From: a bacterium
GTDB lineage: Bacteria; Bdellovibrionota_C; UBA2361; SZUA-149; JAEUWB01
NCBI GenBank assembly: GCA_016786595.1
Contig: JAEUWB010000018.1
Span: 1-64,000, forward strand
Length of the DNA: 64,000 bases
Direction: 5' to 3'
In this document: positions 63,905 through 64,000 of the stretch, piece by piece
Numbering within the stretch: position 1 is the stretch's first letter
Layout: each line of letters starts with the position of its first letter
Notes under the pieces: model-generated
Seen by the model: only the letters and a program-made list of their open reading frames with translations
Told to the model about the DNA's origin: nothing
Database searches by the model: none
Made by a program: the position numbers and the translations under genes

Positions 63905-64000
63905 TCAGAGCTATCAGTATTCGCTTGGCAATTTTTCGCGCGTACTTTTTGGGTAATACCCATTCCAATCAATAGTGGAGTTACGAAGATGCAGAGTGGG
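63868..64000 (-). CDS. C-terminal part of a membrane protein (cut by window edge)
   Basis: A minus-strand frame is open from the window edge to a TAA at 63868-63870, with 43 full codons visible. It reads a hydrophobic stretch (CIFVTPLLIGMGITQKVR) followed by a polar tail (ANTDSSDQTAETNSEPDK). This looks like the end of a membrane protein. It overlaps the glycosylase 3' end by 37 bp. There is too little sequence to name it. Confidence 0.35.
   Translation of the reverse strand, partial: PLCIFVTPLLIGMGITQKVRAKNCQANTDSSDQTAETNSEPDK

Overview
The window looks like chromosome of a Gram-negative, moderately AT-rich, aerobically respiring bacterium. The markers are many Sec/lipoprotein-type secreted proteins, an alternative complex III (ActABCDEF), FabI, HtpX, FeoAB and a futalosine-type menaquinone gene (mqnD). 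The gene mix recalls deltaproteobacteria-like or Bdellovibrionota-like lineages, but that placement is inference and no rRNA or tRNA gene is present to test it.

Region 1 (1-11953, all +) is the S10/spc/alpha ribosomal run: rplP (cut by the window edge), rpmC, rpsQ, rplN, rplX, rplE, rpsH, rplF, rplR, rpsE, rpmD, rplO, secY, adk, map, rpmJ, rpsM, rpsK, rpsD, rpoA, rplQ and then fabI. rpsN is absent between rplE and rpsH, and infA is absent between map and rpmJ. Region 2 (11942-15792) is an envelope-glycan style operon: methyltransferase, GtrB/DPM1-type glycosyltransferase and polytopic membrane proteins, with ATGA/TAATG overlaps. Region 3 (15800-19603) holds secreted proteins of unknown role. 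One of them has its start codon inside a perfect 15-bp hairpin.

Region 4 (19630-29205) has argS on the minus strand and then actABCDEF. Three successive hairpins lie between actA and actB, and a GTCATCCTGAGCG-type dispersed repeat lies in frame at the 5' end of actE. Region 5 (29227-35184) has two unknown polytopic membrane proteins, a secreted protein with a duplicated module, and an MqnB-like nucleoside hydrolase. Region 6 (35400-39686) has two ECF sigma factors, the second in a cassette with a one-TM protein and a Spy/CpxP/CnrX-like periplasmic sensor, then a receiver-only response regulator and a CorC-type protein. Region 7 (39840-43195) has an Smr protein, a FadI-like thiolase, a CBM9-like protein and htpX. 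It also contains three copies of a 17-nt repeat and two strong inverted-repeat structures.

Region 8 (43393-50918) is dominated by a 2070-residue secreted protein with SpvB, FG-GAP and Rhs parts, which resembles a fused TcB-TcC cocoon. It converges on a PIN/antitoxin pair whose operator palindrome overlaps the antitoxin start. Region 9 (51026-57297) has a lytic transglycosylase, feoAB with a small FeoB-associated Cys-rich protein, a secreted Ig-like protein, a TetR regulator and an HU/IHF protein. Region 10 (57435-64000) has thiC, a UbiA prenyltransferase, a 165-bp low-complexity inverted repeat, mqnD, a CDGSH protein, trmB, a Flp-like pilin, thyX, a tiny basic ORF overlapping a 3-methyladenine DNA glycosylase, and a partial gene at the edge.

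Functionally, the UbiA/MqnD/MqnB-like proteins and the Act complex fit one theme: making menaquinone and then oxidising menaquinol for aerobic respiration. The most unusual material is non-coding: start-codon hairpins, multi-hairpin gaps and dispersed inverted repeats.
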